Assembly: GCA_014529385.2 (NCBI GenBank) | Contig: CM043946.1 | Coordinates: 22,436,577-22,500,576, forward strand | DNA length: 64,000 nucleotides | From: Adiantum capillus-veneris | Taxonomy: Eukaryota > Streptophyta > Polypodiopsida > Polypodiales > Pteridaceae | Direction: 5' to 3' | Part shown: in pieces, positions 21,931 to 32,923 of the stretch | Numbering within the stretch: the first letter of the stretch is position 1 | How the letters are laid out: the number at the start of each line of letters is the position of its first letter | Notes under the pieces: model-generated | Told to the model about the DNA's origin: nothing | Seen by the model: only the letters and a program-made list of their open reading frames with translations | Database searches by the model: none | Position numbers and translations under genes: made by a program

Positions 21931-22299
21931 GCTCGCTGCTGCTGTTCCCCCCCCCCCCCAAGCACTGCCCGTTGCCTCCCCCCCCCCCCCCCCCCGGCTG
22001 CCTGCGCCCGCGCTGCCCCGCCCCTGCCACCTCTGCCATCCCCTCCCGCTGCTCTTTGCGCTCCCGCTTTAGCCGCCCCCCCCCCCCCCGTCCGCCCGCA
22101 CGCGTGGGTTGTTTTTTCTTCGCCCTGATCGCTCCCTGCAATTGGCCCATTCAGCACTAAGTCAATCATTGGGGCAGTGCTCTGCACGCCTAATTGCAAC
22201 GTCCTTCCGTCGCCCTCTTCTTACGCCACAGCAGTAGACACAGATAGAGGCTCCAGCTTCGCCACAGAGGGACTCACCAGAAGCCCCCTCGCCCGACCC

Positions 22300-23155
22300 C
22301 ACTGAGCCCACCATTCGACTTGCTCTCTCGCCAACAGAGCAAGCGAGCCTTGCCGCAGAGGTCGAGCGATTGCAGGCGACTTCGGTCATCTGCAAGATTC
22401 TCGGCACCCGACCTAGCAAAGGAGAGCTGCGAGACCTTCTTCAGGCCCGCCTTCTCGCAGAGGTGGGCAAGATCTTGGATGTCCAGATTCTCGAACGGGG
22501 TTACTATCAGGTCGAGTTTGAGACCTCCGAGATGGCGTCCAAGGTCATAGCTATGAGTCCACTGGCCATCTGAGCATCACGTGCCCACTTTCGACAGTGG
22601 CGGCATGGTTTTGACCCAGCTTCGGATGTTTTAGTAGAGAAGGCAGACATCCCCATCTCGGTCTGCTTCCCGGGTTTACGGAGGGAGAGCTTACCACTTC
22701 TCTCCAGGATCGGCTCCGCCATTGGGACTGTCCTGGAGACACCTCGTACGGCAGCATCCGTAGCTGCCAAGGCGGCTGGCATTCCCTCAGTTCGAGTTTT
22801 GGTCAGAGATACCCACACGCTCCCGAAGGTTATCCTTTTGCCTCGGGTGAGTGGGGGTTGGTTTAGACAGAGTGTGGAGTACTCGGGCCTCCCGAACCAG
22901 TGCTTCATTTGTCGACAGATGGGCCATCTAGCGAAGGCCTGTCCACGGAGGAGGCCACGACCTACACCTCAGCCTCAGCCTCAGCCTCAGCCCCAGCCTG
23001 CCAAGGCTGGCCCACAGCCACAGTCAGCGGCACAGCGCACACATGCCGAGCCACCCTCCGAGCCTGGGGCTCCAGCAGAGGAGGGGTGGCAGCAGGCCAG
23101 TGGTCGACGACGACAGGGGCCACAGCATCAGCCTGGCACTCAGAGTGGCCCTTAG
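22300..23155 (+). pseudogene. LINE ORF1, RNA-binding part
   Basis: From about 22310 the frame reads like a DUF4283 domain (VEFETSEMASKVI near 22510-22550). An in-frame TGA follows at 22571. The same frame continues with HFRQWRHGFDP and a CCHC knuckle, CFICRQMGHLAKACP, near 22900-22945. A Pro-Gln repeat (PQPQPQPQ) and a Gln-rich tail end at 23153. The product would coat LINE RNA. The long C runs near 23263-23342 then shift the frame. Confidence 0.65.
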
Positions 23156-23262
23156 GCGCCTACTCAACAGCAGTAGGTTCCCACGGGGAACCGCTTTGGT
23201 CCTCTTGAGCAGGAGGAGATCCCTGCGCCAACCCCCACATCCGCTTCACCCTCGACAACCTC

Positions 23263-23304
23263 TCCCCCCCCCCCCCCCCCCCAGAGTTCCCCCCCTCTTC
23301 CTCA

Positions 23305-23342
<38 letters not shown>
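23263..23342. repeat. Long poly-C runs within the LINE
   Basis: Runs of about 20 C (23263-23282) and about 34 C (23308-23342). Similar runs lie at 21951, 21977 and 22077. They may be real slippage or assembly error; frames across them cannot be trusted. Confidence 0.85.
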
Positions 23343-23343
<1 letters not shown>

Positions 23344-23565
23344 CCTTTTGCTCCCGTCGCCTCTCCACCTCGCTCCTCTACCTCTGTTGCCCCATCCCGC
23401 CCCTCTTCTCCACCGCTCCCCCCAGCTCCTTCTCTCTCCCCTCCTACTCTAGTTCCACAGTCGACCCAGGGGGCAGGGCCCTCTCCGGCGGCTAGGAGAT
23501 CTCTTGGCAGCGCCTTTGCCACGAGTCGCCTAGCGAGAGAGGGTCAGCCTTTCTTACGGCCCCCT

Positions 23566-24198
23566 TTGCAGATTCAAACATCTTCCCTTGAAGCTATCCC
23601 TCGTGGTCTGACGAGCGTTGACATCCGGCGCCGCTGGGACTTCTTCGACTACGGCTTCACTTGTTTTCTTGACGATTCTGCAGCAGACCATGAGGCAGCC
23701 TGCTTCAGGGTCCATGCTTTGTTCCTTGCCACTAGGGGGACAGAGACCTTGGACTCAGCAGTTGGTTTCTCCTTCCCTCTCTGTGGCAGGGCCGAGACAG
23801 AGTGGACCCTCGACTCAGTGTTGGGTTGGTTGCATATACAGATCCTAGAGTTCTCTCACCACATGGGAGAACTTGGAGTTACAGATATGCTGCAGACTTT
23901 CTCGCCATTGGCCAAGTTTGCGGTGACACCCCCAGACTCAACAGGATGTAGGCACATTGTGGTGTACTTCTTTGCTGATACGCAGTGTTTGCCTTGCTAT
24001 GTATACATTCATGAGGACTCCTGGACAGAGGAGGTTGCTTTACGCACGGCTCGCTCTGCTTGGGCTTGGGCTAGGCACTCACTGCAGTCACGCCTATCTA
24101 GAGGACGCTCGGATGCGGATTACTCCCCATCCAAGCCAGCCTCGAAGATAGCCCGTCTCGCTGCTACGGCAGCATCTGTTCTCTCTCGCTCCCCATGA
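23566..24198 (+). CDS. LINE ORF1, C-terminal open frame, overlapping the ORF2 start by ATGA
   Basis: A 210-codon open frame after the poly-C region. It reads like a globular domain (RRRWDFFDYGFTCFLDD, HIVVYFFADTQCLPCYVY) that I cannot name. It is open on the 5' side of its first ATG and is probably the C-terminal part of ORF1 shifted by a C-run length change. Its TGA stop shares ATGA with the ATG of ORF2 at 24195, an arrangement that in other retroelements allows termination and re-initiation. Confidence 0.5.
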   Translation: MQIQTSSLEAIPRGLTSVDIRRRWDFFDYGFTCFLDDSAADHEAACFRVHALFLATRGTETLDSAVGFSFPLCGRAETEWTLDSVLGWLHIQILEFSHHMGELGVTDMLQTFSPLAKFAVTPPDSTGCRHIVVYFFADTQCLPCYVYIHEDSWTEEVALRTARSAWAWARHSLQSRLSRGRSDADYSPSKPASKIARLAATAASVLSRSP

Positions 24199-24890
24199 GG
24201 ATTGTCTCATGGAACGTGCAGGGACTAGGTGGGCCCCAGTTTCAGCGTCAGCGGGGCCAATTGCGTCAGGAGCTTCAACGTTGCCTTGTGGGAGGAGAGA
24301 TTGATCTCCTTATACTTCAGGAGCACCATCTGTGTGAGAGCCGCATTCGGCGATGTGGTCAGATTTTGCGTGGACGATATGATACCTTTTGGTCAGCTGC
24401 TTTTGGACCTGGAGGCATCCAGGGTGGGGTATGTATGACTATTGCGGACTCATTGCAGCAGGCCATTGTGGGCAGAGGGATTATTGTGCCAGGCAGGGCT
24501 TAGTGGATTACTATGCAGGTTCAGGATGGCCTTGTGGGTTTCCTGAACATCTATGCGCCCAATGTGGCGAGTGCTCGTGCAGAGTTTTGGTCACAGATTG
24601 TTGAGTCTTTGCCACAGGCAAATCATTGGTGCATAGGAGGGGACTTCAACATGTTGGAGGACCCTTCTGACAGGATTGGTGGCAGCCATGCTACTGTGCA
24701 TGGAGTCGAGTTGGCAGCTTGGGAGAGGTTGTGTATGACTTTGAGGGTCTTGGATACATGGCAGCACTCTCGTTTTGTGAGGCCCCGAGACAGTCTTGCC
24801 TTCTCTAGATCGGACCGCAGAGTGGGAGGAGTGAATCTATCGCAGATAAATCGCTTCTACACTAGTGACCACTTCAATGACTTGGGATGA
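24195..24890 (+). pseudogene. LINE ORF2, apurinic-like endonuclease domain
   Basis: Starts MRIVSWNVQGLGG, then LLILQEHHL, FLNIYAPN, and GGDFNML, matching the exonuclease-endonuclease-phosphatase fold of L1-like LINEs. The expected end motif reads FYTSDHFNDLG; in active enzymes this is S-D-H with upstream D-R-F, here NRF. One in-frame TAG lies at about 24501-24503 and the frame closes at 24888. This domain nicks target DNA. Confidence 0.8.
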
Positions 24891-25249
24891 TCAGTGGGCA
24901 TCCTGGCAGGGACCTCCTTCTCGGAATGCAGGAGCAGCATCCAGACAGTCCATGGTTGGAGGAGCAGTTACAGCAGGCTCGACAGGAGCTTGCTAGCACA
25001 GAGGAGAGGCGTCATGAGTTTGCTTTCCACCGACAAGCATCTCAGTGGACTCAAGTGGGTACAGTGACTGGTGCTTTTTTTGAGACAGTGGGACCTCGAC
25101 TCGCATGCCAAGGTCAGTCAGTTGAGGAGGCCCGATGGGTCAGTTGCTTGTGAACCCGAGGATATGCGTGCAGTTGCTACTAACTTCTACCGTGAGTTAC
25201 TGTCTGCTGAGCCCCAGTTAGAGCGGCAGGATGCATGTAGGGAGCAGGT

Positions 25250-26887
25250 TTGGGCACAAATGCCTGTCTTGTGACTGAGGAGATGTGTCAGAGGCTAGAG
25301 ATGCCTCTTCAGCTTCAGGAGCTGCACACGGCTCTTAGGGCCCTCCCCCGTGGTAGGTGTCCAGGTGAGGATGGATTGACTCCCAGCTTTTTCTCGGAGT
25401 ACTGGGACCTGCTTGGCCCATATCTTTGTAGTGCTTTTCAGTACATTTTGCACACAAGAGTGATGCCTGACAGCATGAGTGAGGGCCTGATCTACCTCAT
25501 TCCCAAGGAGGGTGGCTCCTTGGATGAGATTCGGCAGTGGCGTCCAATCACCATCCTCAACTCAACCTACAAAATTCTTGCCAAGGCTCTGAGTTTGAGG
25601 ATTCAGCCACTCTTAGAGAGCCTTATACATGGGACTCAGACAAGTTTTGTCAAGGAACGCAGTATCCTTGACAACATCTTTACTTTCTGGGAGGCTTCTG
25701 CCCTGGCACGGCTTCGTGGTGAGGACCTTGTGATTCTTCTTCTCGATTTTGAGAAGGCATACGACAGAGTTGACTAGGACTTTCTAGAGGGCACTCTACG
25801 CAAGATGGGCTTCTCAGATGCTTGGATCAGAGGGGTGCCAGCCTTGTACAGACAGGCTCACAGTCAGGTGCTTTTGGCAGGAGGTAGAGGTGATCGCTTC
25901 ATGCTCACACGCTCGGTCAGACAGGGCTATCCTCTTGCCCCCTTTCTCTTTCTGTTCTATGCGGAGGCGATGAGCAGATTTTTGGTGTCACAGCAGGTTG
26001 GTCTACGGGGCTTAGCACTCCCTATTCGGGGAGATGAGCTACTGGACGCTGAGTTTGCCGATGACTCGGCCTTGTACTTAGATGGCCAGGAGGCCAATCT
26101 TCACAGATGTGAGCAGGCTTTGGAGACCTTCTGTTGTGCATCAGGCGCACTGATCAACTGGAGAAAGACATTGGCTTTCTCGGTTGGTAGTGCCCCTGTG
26201 CCAGATTGGATGCCAGGAGAGGGTTTCAGGTGGATTCCCCCAGGGACTGCAGTTCGGTACTTGGGTTGTCAGGTTGGTAAGGACTTGTCTCCCGAGCAGC
26301 AGATTGCTCCCCTTCTCCTGTCCATCAGGAGAAAGTTGTTACATTGGAGCTCAGCACGACTTTCTTTGGCTGGTAGAGTAGTAGTTGCCAACCAGGTGTT
26401 GTTGGCGACTATGTGGTACATCACTTCCTGCAGGATCTTCTCGAGTTCTTGTATCACCCAGGTAGAGAGGCTGATCAGGAACTTCCTTTGGTCAGGACGT
26501 GACACTCAGATAGCCCGAGCCAAGGTGGCTTGGCAGGTCATCACACTTCCTTCTTCTCAGGGAGGGCTGGGGATCATTGATCCAGCACAGCAAAGCAGAG
26601 CCCTTCTTGGGAAGTTCATAGTCAGAGGACTTCTTCCAGGTGAGGAGCTCTGGAAGGAGTTCTTGCTGCAGAGGCTTCATGCCACGAGGCCCTTGGCAAC
26701 CTTCGACCATATGGATCTTTACAGAGATGCGCAAAGTTGGCTTGAGCATGAGCAGGAGACTGGAGGACCGCTTCGCTGTGAGGTTGCTTCGATCTTGGAA
26801 GCTCTTACGACGTGGCTTGGAGCAAAGACAGCCGACGTGCACGGAGGAGCGCCTACGGCAGCCCCTCGTCTGGAACCCCATGGTTAG
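25250..26887 (+). pseudogene. LINE ORF2, reverse transcriptase domain
   Basis: Reads GRCPGEDGLTPSFF, EIRQWRPITILNSTYKILAK, QTSFVKERSILDN, and LLLDFEKAYDRVD, then a TAG at 25775. The same frame continues with GYPLAPFLFLFYAEAMSR (the usual QGCPLSP position reads QGYPLAP) and the catalytic FADDSALYL, then the YLGCQVG thumb region. The catalytic aspartates are kept. The in-frame stop and the frame change between endonuclease and this domain rule out a working protein. Confidence 0.85.
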
Positions 26888-26990
26888 CACTCAGAGAAGC
26901 CACTTGGTTGGTAGTCGGCCTCATGTTTCCTGGGGTCCCATGGCAACAGGACTAGCGCGCTCTCTAGGTGACTAGCTAGAGTTCACAGGT

Positions 26991-28256
26991 TTGTCAGAGG
27001 AGGTGCAGGGTTTCCAGCTACAGGGCATGAGAGGTGTGCAGAGCATGTGTCAGGACATCTCAGAGTCAGGTCCAACTGAGTGGCTCACGTCTCTTGAGCC
27101 AGTAGCACCCCTATGGATGGGAGCCTTCACACGACTGGAGGTTCTCATCTCAGTCAGGGCCTGCTCAGAGATGGTCCCAACCCTTTTCTTCGAGCTTCAG
27201 GATGGGGGACGACTACAGCGAGTTACAGTAGAGGCCCTGCAGGTAGCAGAGTTGTTTCCACAGGATCCGAGTAGTGGGCATCTCTGGGAGGACTTGCGTC
27301 ATAGACCCTGACCCAGCACCTCTTGAGACTGGACACTGGAGGCTTTGGACTTGGGAGTGTTGTCCACTGGCACGAGTACAGTGGGATCCTGGTGAGTGGC
27401 TATGGAGGGACCCCTTCTCTTCTGCAGACCATCCAGGAGTCCCTTTCTTTCAGTACATTGTTCGGCTTGGACGTCATATACTTGCAGCACACACAGAGGC
27501 CCGCCCCGCTGCAGCACGTCATTGGCAGGAGGAGGGTCTCTCAGTCAAGTTCTTGGCAGCCTTTTGGGAGAGGCTGTGGGACTCCAGACAGCCGAGGCGC
27601 GTCACCTTGTCCCACTGGGCTGGTCGCACACAGAGCTACAACAGTAGGGAGCTGGCTAGTGCATAGTGGTCTCTCGGCCGCATGTACAGCATGTGACCAT
27701 TTGGTGGAGAGTCAGCGTCACTGTCTTTGGGAATGTCCCTCGGCCCAGCAGGTGTGGCTACGAGTTCTTCGTCTGATGCCTACTCTCTCCACGGCTCGAC
27801 AGTACGCTTGGGGGGCAACGGCTTGGTCCACTCTCACGGGCCCGGCACTTCAGTTTGAGCTATCTTCCACCAGCAGGATGATAGTGATACAGGGGGGGGC
27901 GACCTACACTCCAACCTACTACAGAGCTTACTCCACAGGAGTGGTGCAGTGAGAGAGGAGTGTTGGGAGCTCATCAGTAGCCTGACACTGTGGTTCATCT
28001 GGCGGGCCCGCTGTTTCCGCATCTTTCAGGCTTGCCCTGTGCCACCAGCAGAGACTGTTCGTGACTTTTGGCTAGAGCTGATCCATACTCTCAGAGGACA
28101 GCTTGAGGGACTACAGGGCAGCTCCGACCGCATGCGGGAGCGCCGCGAGGCTTTCCTCCGACTCTGGCGCCCTGGGCCTTTCTACACCATTGTCCAGGGT
28201 GTGCTCAGATGGCACTACCGTCCACCTGTGTCGCTCTTCCCTCCCCCCATCTCTTG
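26991..28256 (+). pseudogene. LINE ORF2 C-terminal region with reverse-transcriptase zinc finger
   Basis: Frames change several times. Near 27680-27780 the pattern CTACDHLVESQRHCLWECP matches the zf-RVT motif at the end of plant L1-like ORF2. A tryptophan-rich tail (LTLWFIWRARC) follows to about 28255. The 3' untranslated region and A-run complete the LINE. Confidence 0.6.
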
Positions 28257-28398
28257 ATTTAGCCTCATTGTATATATGCTGTTTTTTCATTGGGAGAGTC
28301 TCCCCATCATGCTTGTTGTAGCCCTCTCTTGCAGAGGTGGTTGAGCCCTATGGGCAGTTTTCATTTACTAATACAAGGATCTTTTTCTCGGAAAAAAA

Positions 28399-29250
28399 AA
28401 AAGCGAGCGGCTACGGAATTAGAGCGTGAGGCGCAGAGAGACCAACGCATGCAAGAGTTGGTCCTACAGGTACTCACCTTGAAATCCGAGCCTCTCAAGG
28501 ACATAGGCGATTCATTAGGTAACACAAGTAGAGAAGCGGATTCCAACAACCCAATCACTGAGAAGTTGACGTTCAGTAAGTATAACGGTAAGATGGATGC
28601 TAATGTTATATATTCTTGGTTGCATCAATTTAATGCTTACTTTGCGACAACTAAGAAAACAAGGAATAGCAAAGTTTTGACAACAGCCATGTATCTTGCC
28701 AGTGATGCAAACATTGGTATCATGCGAGGAAGGCGTGCCCCTTTCTTTCAATTGGGCCGACTTCCAATACAAGCTCAAGGTGCGGTTTATGCCGCCACGG
28801 TACCTAGCCCGGTTAAAAGAAGATTGGCGTAACCTTAAGCAAAATGGTACCCCAGTCATGTATTTTTCTAACCGTGTTTTACAGCTCGGCACCCAATTAC
28901 GCAAATCGGATGCGAAACATAAAGAGGCTTTTCTTTTCAGGTTGGACGAGTATATCAAGTTCGATGTCGAAATCCTCAACCCCATAGATCTCAACAAGGC
29001 GGTAGCGATTGCTCTCGCGCAGGAGATGAAGCACAACAAAGGAAATCCTAAGGAAAACAAGTCTTCTCACAATACCTCTCAGACTCCTCGGAACATACAA
29101 AACGGTAAGAATAGTAACTCTTCTAGCCCATCTTCCTCTAATCCTTCGGAAAAGAACTCTCAAAATGAATTTAAGGGTAAAGCTAAAACACCTTCTCAAC
29201 CTAAGCTAACCCCAAATGAAAAAGCTGCACAAGGAATTATAGGAGGATAA
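28399..29250 (+). pseudogene. Gypsy gag, C-terminal part after the LINE
   Basis: Resumes with ELEREAQRDQRMQELV, then a retrotransposon gag core: KLTFSKYNGKMDANVIYSWL, and after a frame change near 28740 KLKVRFMPPRYLARLKEDW, DEYIKFDVEIL and a Ser/Asn-rich linker ending 29250. One frame change lies in the core. Confidence 0.7.
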
Positions 29251-30864
29251 ATAATGCCACAAGAACAAATCATTTATACAAAGGAAGGTCCATGTTATCA
29301 ATGTCACGTCAAGGGTCATATAAAGAAGGCATGTCCACCACCTAAAGAACGGCAACCGAAGAAGAATTAGAGTGGCAACTCACAGAGTTGGTGGCCAGAG
29401 GATTCATACGTCCTAGTGGCAACTCACAGAGTTGGTGGCCAGAGGATTCATACGTCCTAGTGTAAGTCCTTTTACTGCTCCTCTTTTATTTGTCTGCAAG
29501 AAGGATGGTTCGTCTCGTTTGTGTGTTGATTACAGGGCTTTGAACAAGATGACCGTCAAGAACAAGTTTCCGATGCCTCGCATTGAGTATATCCTCGATA
29601 GGCTCAATGGGGCAAAGGTTTTTAGCAAGGTTGATCTCAAAAGTGGATACCATCAGGTAAGGATATTCAAAGGCAATATCTACAAGATTGCCTTTTCCAC
29701 AAAGCGAGGGCAATGGGAGTATGTGGTTATGACTTTTGGATTGACAAGTGTCATGGGTACATTCAACCGTCTCATGGTAGGCCGTTTTGGAAAGATATGA
29801 TTTGCGTGTGTGTGTTTATCTTTCTTGATGATATTCTCATTTTCTCTGCATCGTGGGAACAACATGAAAAGGATGTAGAAAAGGTTTTAGCCCATTTGGA
29901 TGAGTGTCAACTGTACATTGCAGCTACAAAGTCTGAGTTTTTTCTCACTAAAGTTACTTATCTGGGATATATCATTTCTGCAAAAGGTGTCAAGCTTTGA
30001 TCCCGCAAAAGTAGAACAGGTTCGTATTAAGAATTTGCCCAAAAATGCATAAGATATGCGTTCTTTGCTTGGTTTATGTTAAGTATATAGTTCGCACATA
30101 GAGAATTTTGCATGTATTGCCGACACCCATGACAGATGTTCTGAAAGGGGTGAAAACTCGCTGATAGCGCGTTGTTTTGCCCGAAGCAGCCGTTGAGGCT
30201 TTCGCAGGTCTCAAGGTTGTAGTGACAGAAGCACCGTGTCTCATACTTGCCTCTTGGGACGACCCCTTTGAGGTATGGACGGATGCAAGCAATGTCGAAA
30301 TAGGTGTTGTGCTTCAATAGCATGGCCGTCTAGTTGCATTTCTCACTAGGAAGTTAAATAGCGCCGAAAAGAATTATTCAGTTTACGACAAAGAATTTTT
30401 GTCTGTTATTCACTCTCTCAAGCATTGGAAGCATTTTCTTAATGCTAGAGAGTTCATGATTCGCACAGATCATCAAGCCGTCAAGTGACTCCAGTCTATG
30501 CCTAGTGCACATTGGAGTGATCGCCAAGCACGGTGGTCACAATTTTTTTAGCAATTTGGTGGTTTGATTGAGTATGTGCCTGGTAAAGCTAATCGGTCGC
30601 AAAGGACAAATTCTGGCTCTTGAGTCAAGATCCACAGTTCTATTCAGGGTGTCTCTTTCGACAACATGAAGAATCAGTATGCAGATTCCGAGTTTGGTAA
30701 GCAATGGTTGCAGGCCCTTGCTCCCCAAAAGCCCAGCAACTATCTCATTCTGAAGGTTTGTTGTATTTTCGTCACTGTCTATGTGCGTTGTCCTCTCTCA
30801 GGACAGCCATATTGCACAATGCTCATGACTCTCTCACGGGTGGGCACAGGGGAATGAACACCAC
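29251..30864 (+). pseudogene. Gypsy zinc knuckle, reverse transcriptase, RNase H and start of integrase finger
   Basis: A CCHC knuckle (CYQCHVKGHIKKAC) is near 29293. Reverse transcriptase at 29430-29990 shows [37 protein letters not shown], and FLDDILIFS. RNase H pieces follow (YSVYDKEFLSVIHSLKHW, RTDHQAVK) up to about 30620. Then comes a fragment ending HDSLTGGHRGMNTT-like, where integrase should start. No protease lies between knuckle and reverse transcriptase. Several frame changes and stops are present. Confidence 0.8.
29371..29458. repeat. Perfect 44-bp tandem duplication
   Basis: AGTGGCAACTCACAGAG and the following bases through CATACGTCCT occur twice in a row (29371-29414 and 29415-29458), at the junction where protease is missing. 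Confidence 0.95.
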
Positions 30865-31475
30865 TGTCACGTGACACACCCAACCCTATGTGTCTGTGGA
30901 CAAGCTACAACATAATCAGGGTTCGGTTCAGTCAAGTCAGTCTAGAATATGAAGTGATTTGGCACTTTGTGAGTCTGTTCGCAGACCGTGCATGTCCAGA
31001 CACTTAGATTAGATGCATATCCTCTGGTCGCACACAGCATGACCATCAGATTCCAGTCATATTCCATCACTAGCATTTTTACAGTGCATAAACCTATTTT
31101 CCCTATTTTTGACATTTTTCACTTATTATTTTTAAGTGACTTTTGTTGGAAAGTAGGTAGGGCAATTTTGCTAAGTTTGTATAAATAAAAACCTAGCGCT
31201 AGCACTTTCGGGCGAAAGAGGCAGCAGGAGCACACGCTCAACAGGCAACTTCTCAGCAGAACCCCCAAGAGGCCTAGCGTTTTTGCTCCACAGCATCAAC
31301 CTAGCGTTTTGGACTAAATCAGCCAGCATTTTTGGATCTTGCAGATTCCTGGCGATAGTGACACGTTTTAGGGTTAGCGTTTCCAGGTTGAGGTCATAGA
31401 TGCAATTTTGATCATTGTGTTCATTTGGCCAATCACAGCTTCTCTCTCTCTAGGAAGGTGGTCCATGTCAATCTT
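30865..31475 (+). repeat. LTR family A, plus strand, truncated (likely 3' LTR of the gypsy element)
   Basis: Starts TGTCACGTGACAC and follows the LTR order including a TATA-like GTATAAATAAAAACC at 31179, then AGCGTTTT words. It is interrupted by a new LTR start at 31476. Confidence 0.7.
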
Positions 31476-31648
31476 GTCACGTGCACATTTAACCCTATGT
31501 GCATGCAAACAAGCTGTAACTCCGTTTCAGCCCTTACCCTCTCAACTCCCAGCATCTACCGCAAGATCCCATCAGCATCTCAGCATCTAGAACCATTATA
31601 TCAGAATTTCTGCAATCTAAAGCAAATACCTCTCTAGCGATAGAGGGG
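31476..31648 (+). repeat. LTR family A, internally deleted second piece
   Basis: Starts TGTCACGTGCACAT, has CCCTATGTGCATG, then jumps to the GCATCTAGA and TGCAATCTAAAGC region of the LTR. It ends in GATAGAGGGG where the inverted copy begins. Confidence 0.6.
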
Positions 31649-32923
31649 TGTCAGGTGCAACGGAATGGAAATGGTGAAGATCTAGGTTTTACACTTCCAC
31701 AAATCCTTTACTTCTTTTCCTTGTGTTAGTGATTCCTTTTAGCTTGGAGAGAGAGCGGTAGAGATGTGTAGAGGTAGAAATAGAGAGAAAAGAGGAGAAT
31801 GACACCTAATGGGGTCCCAACCAACCCTCTCAAGGCCCCCCCACACCATTGCCGATGTGGTATTTGCTTTAGATTGCGTAAATGGAATGTACACACAATG
31901 CAATACCTCAAGTGCAGACTCTATCGACTCGAATGATGATTGTCGCCGCAATAACTCCTCAAGACGAGGCACCTCCGAGGCTAATTTCTCGCACCTTTGA
32001 ATCCTTCTCGATGTGGGATTGCGGATGGCCGCCAAGGGGTAGATCTGGGGCTGAATTGCGCTCTCGATGTGAGGAATGAAGGGCTGAAAACGCAGATCTT
32101 GCGATGCTGATGATGGACAGCAAAGTGAGCACTCGATGCCGGCGAGGGAATGGCCGAGGGGAGGCTCGATGGGCTGCCGAAGTACTGGACCACAATGGGA
32201 TGGCTAGCATTAGCAGATCTAAACACAACCCGGTGATGGAATGGGTTGGAAATGAAAACGTTGGCTGATCTGCACTGCTAAGGGGTAGCGCTAGGGCTAC
32301 AAGCTCAAAACACTGTGCTGCCAGATCTCAAAACGCTAGGGCTGATGTGAGAAAAACGCTAGCTGATCTGTCCCTTGGTCTAGTGCTCTGTAAATCTCAT
32401 GAAAAGCACTCGCTGCTTGGTCTCCTTTATAGGGTTGGAATTGGACTTATAAATTTACTAAGGCTTAGGTAGGGCAGACTGTCCACCAGTCCCAACAAGG
32501 ACTTAGGTAGGGCAAACTATCCACCATTCCAAACAAAATTAATCATTAAAAAAATGACTTATTAATAAATTGGGCCAGGGAGTCAGTTTCTGGGTGAAAC
32601 TGTCACACATCTGTCCACCCGAGAATCCCACTGACATGAGGAATGGCTCGTTGGATTCCTCTAACCTAGAGCTACATGCATGTCATGCCAAATGACATCT
32701 GTCAAAACGCGTGTTTAAACCATTTATGCAAGAGGGTTCTAAAACAGAAAACCTAATCTAATGGATTTGTCCGGACATGCAGGTCCTGTGAACAGGCTCA
32801 CAAAATTGCCAATATTAATCCTCCTAGGATTCTAGACACTCCTATATAGAAAGAAGGGGAAAACTGTCTCTGGAAGTCGATGAAGCATGTCCACGTGCCA
32901 CAGAGAGCCATGTGCACGTGACA
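31649..32923 (-). repeat. LTR family A, minus strand copy
   Basis: Starts TGTCAGGTGCAACGGAA (the reverse of the LTR end) and finishes GTGCACGTGACA near 32923, about 1.27 kb. It carries AAAACGCTAG words reversed relative to the plus copies. The flanks do not match (AGGGG and TCCCT), so it is probably part of a rearrangement, not a clean solo LTR. Confidence 0.7.

Larger units (their letters stand above)
21931..28398 (+). mobile_element. GC-rich LINE (L1-like, endonuclease and reverse transcriptase) inside gypsy gag
   Basis: Target duplication: AAAAGCAAGCGGCTA (21916-21930) and AAAAGCGAGCGGCTA (28399-28413), 14 of 15 identical. The element ends in a run of about 12 A at 28391-28402. It has a GC-rich 5' region with long C runs, an ORF1 with DUF4283-like and CCHC parts, and an ORF2 with endonuclease, reverse transcriptase and a C-terminal zinc-finger region. 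It appears near full length (about 6.5 kb) but carries stops and frame changes, so it is inactive. Its base composition is sharply higher in GC than the surrounding gypsy element. Confidence 0.85.
17198..31475 (+). mobile_element. Ty3/gypsy element (LTR family A), interrupted by a gag-only element and a LINE
   Basis: The 5' LTR starts TGTCAAGTGCACAT at 17198, runs to 17946, is interrupted by the gag-only element, and resumes 20619-20935 ending CCTTACA. A primer-binding site follows at 20937. gag starts at 21326, is split by the LINE (21931-28398), and resumes to about 29250. A zinc knuckle, reverse transcriptase and RNase H run to about 30650. The 3' LTR-like sequence starts at 30865. Protease and most of integrase are missing: the sequence jumps from the start of the integrase zinc-finger region (near 30850) straight to the LTR. 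Frame breaks are numerous. I cannot exclude that the 30865 LTR is a separate insertion. Confidence 0.75.

Noticed and set aside
21503..22160. Long open frames on both strands with Val-Ser, His-Ala, Thr-Leu or Arg-Ser runs
   Set aside because: They are other-frame readings of the GAGCGT hexamer in gag and have no independent motif.
23043..23522. Pro-rich and Gly-rich frames of 120-150 codons
   Set aside because: Generated by the poly-C runs of the LINE in alternative frames.
28290..28832. 180-codon frame starting inside the LINE 3' end
   Set aside because: The first part is LINE tail; only the part after 28399 is gag, so the ATG at 28290 is not a real start.
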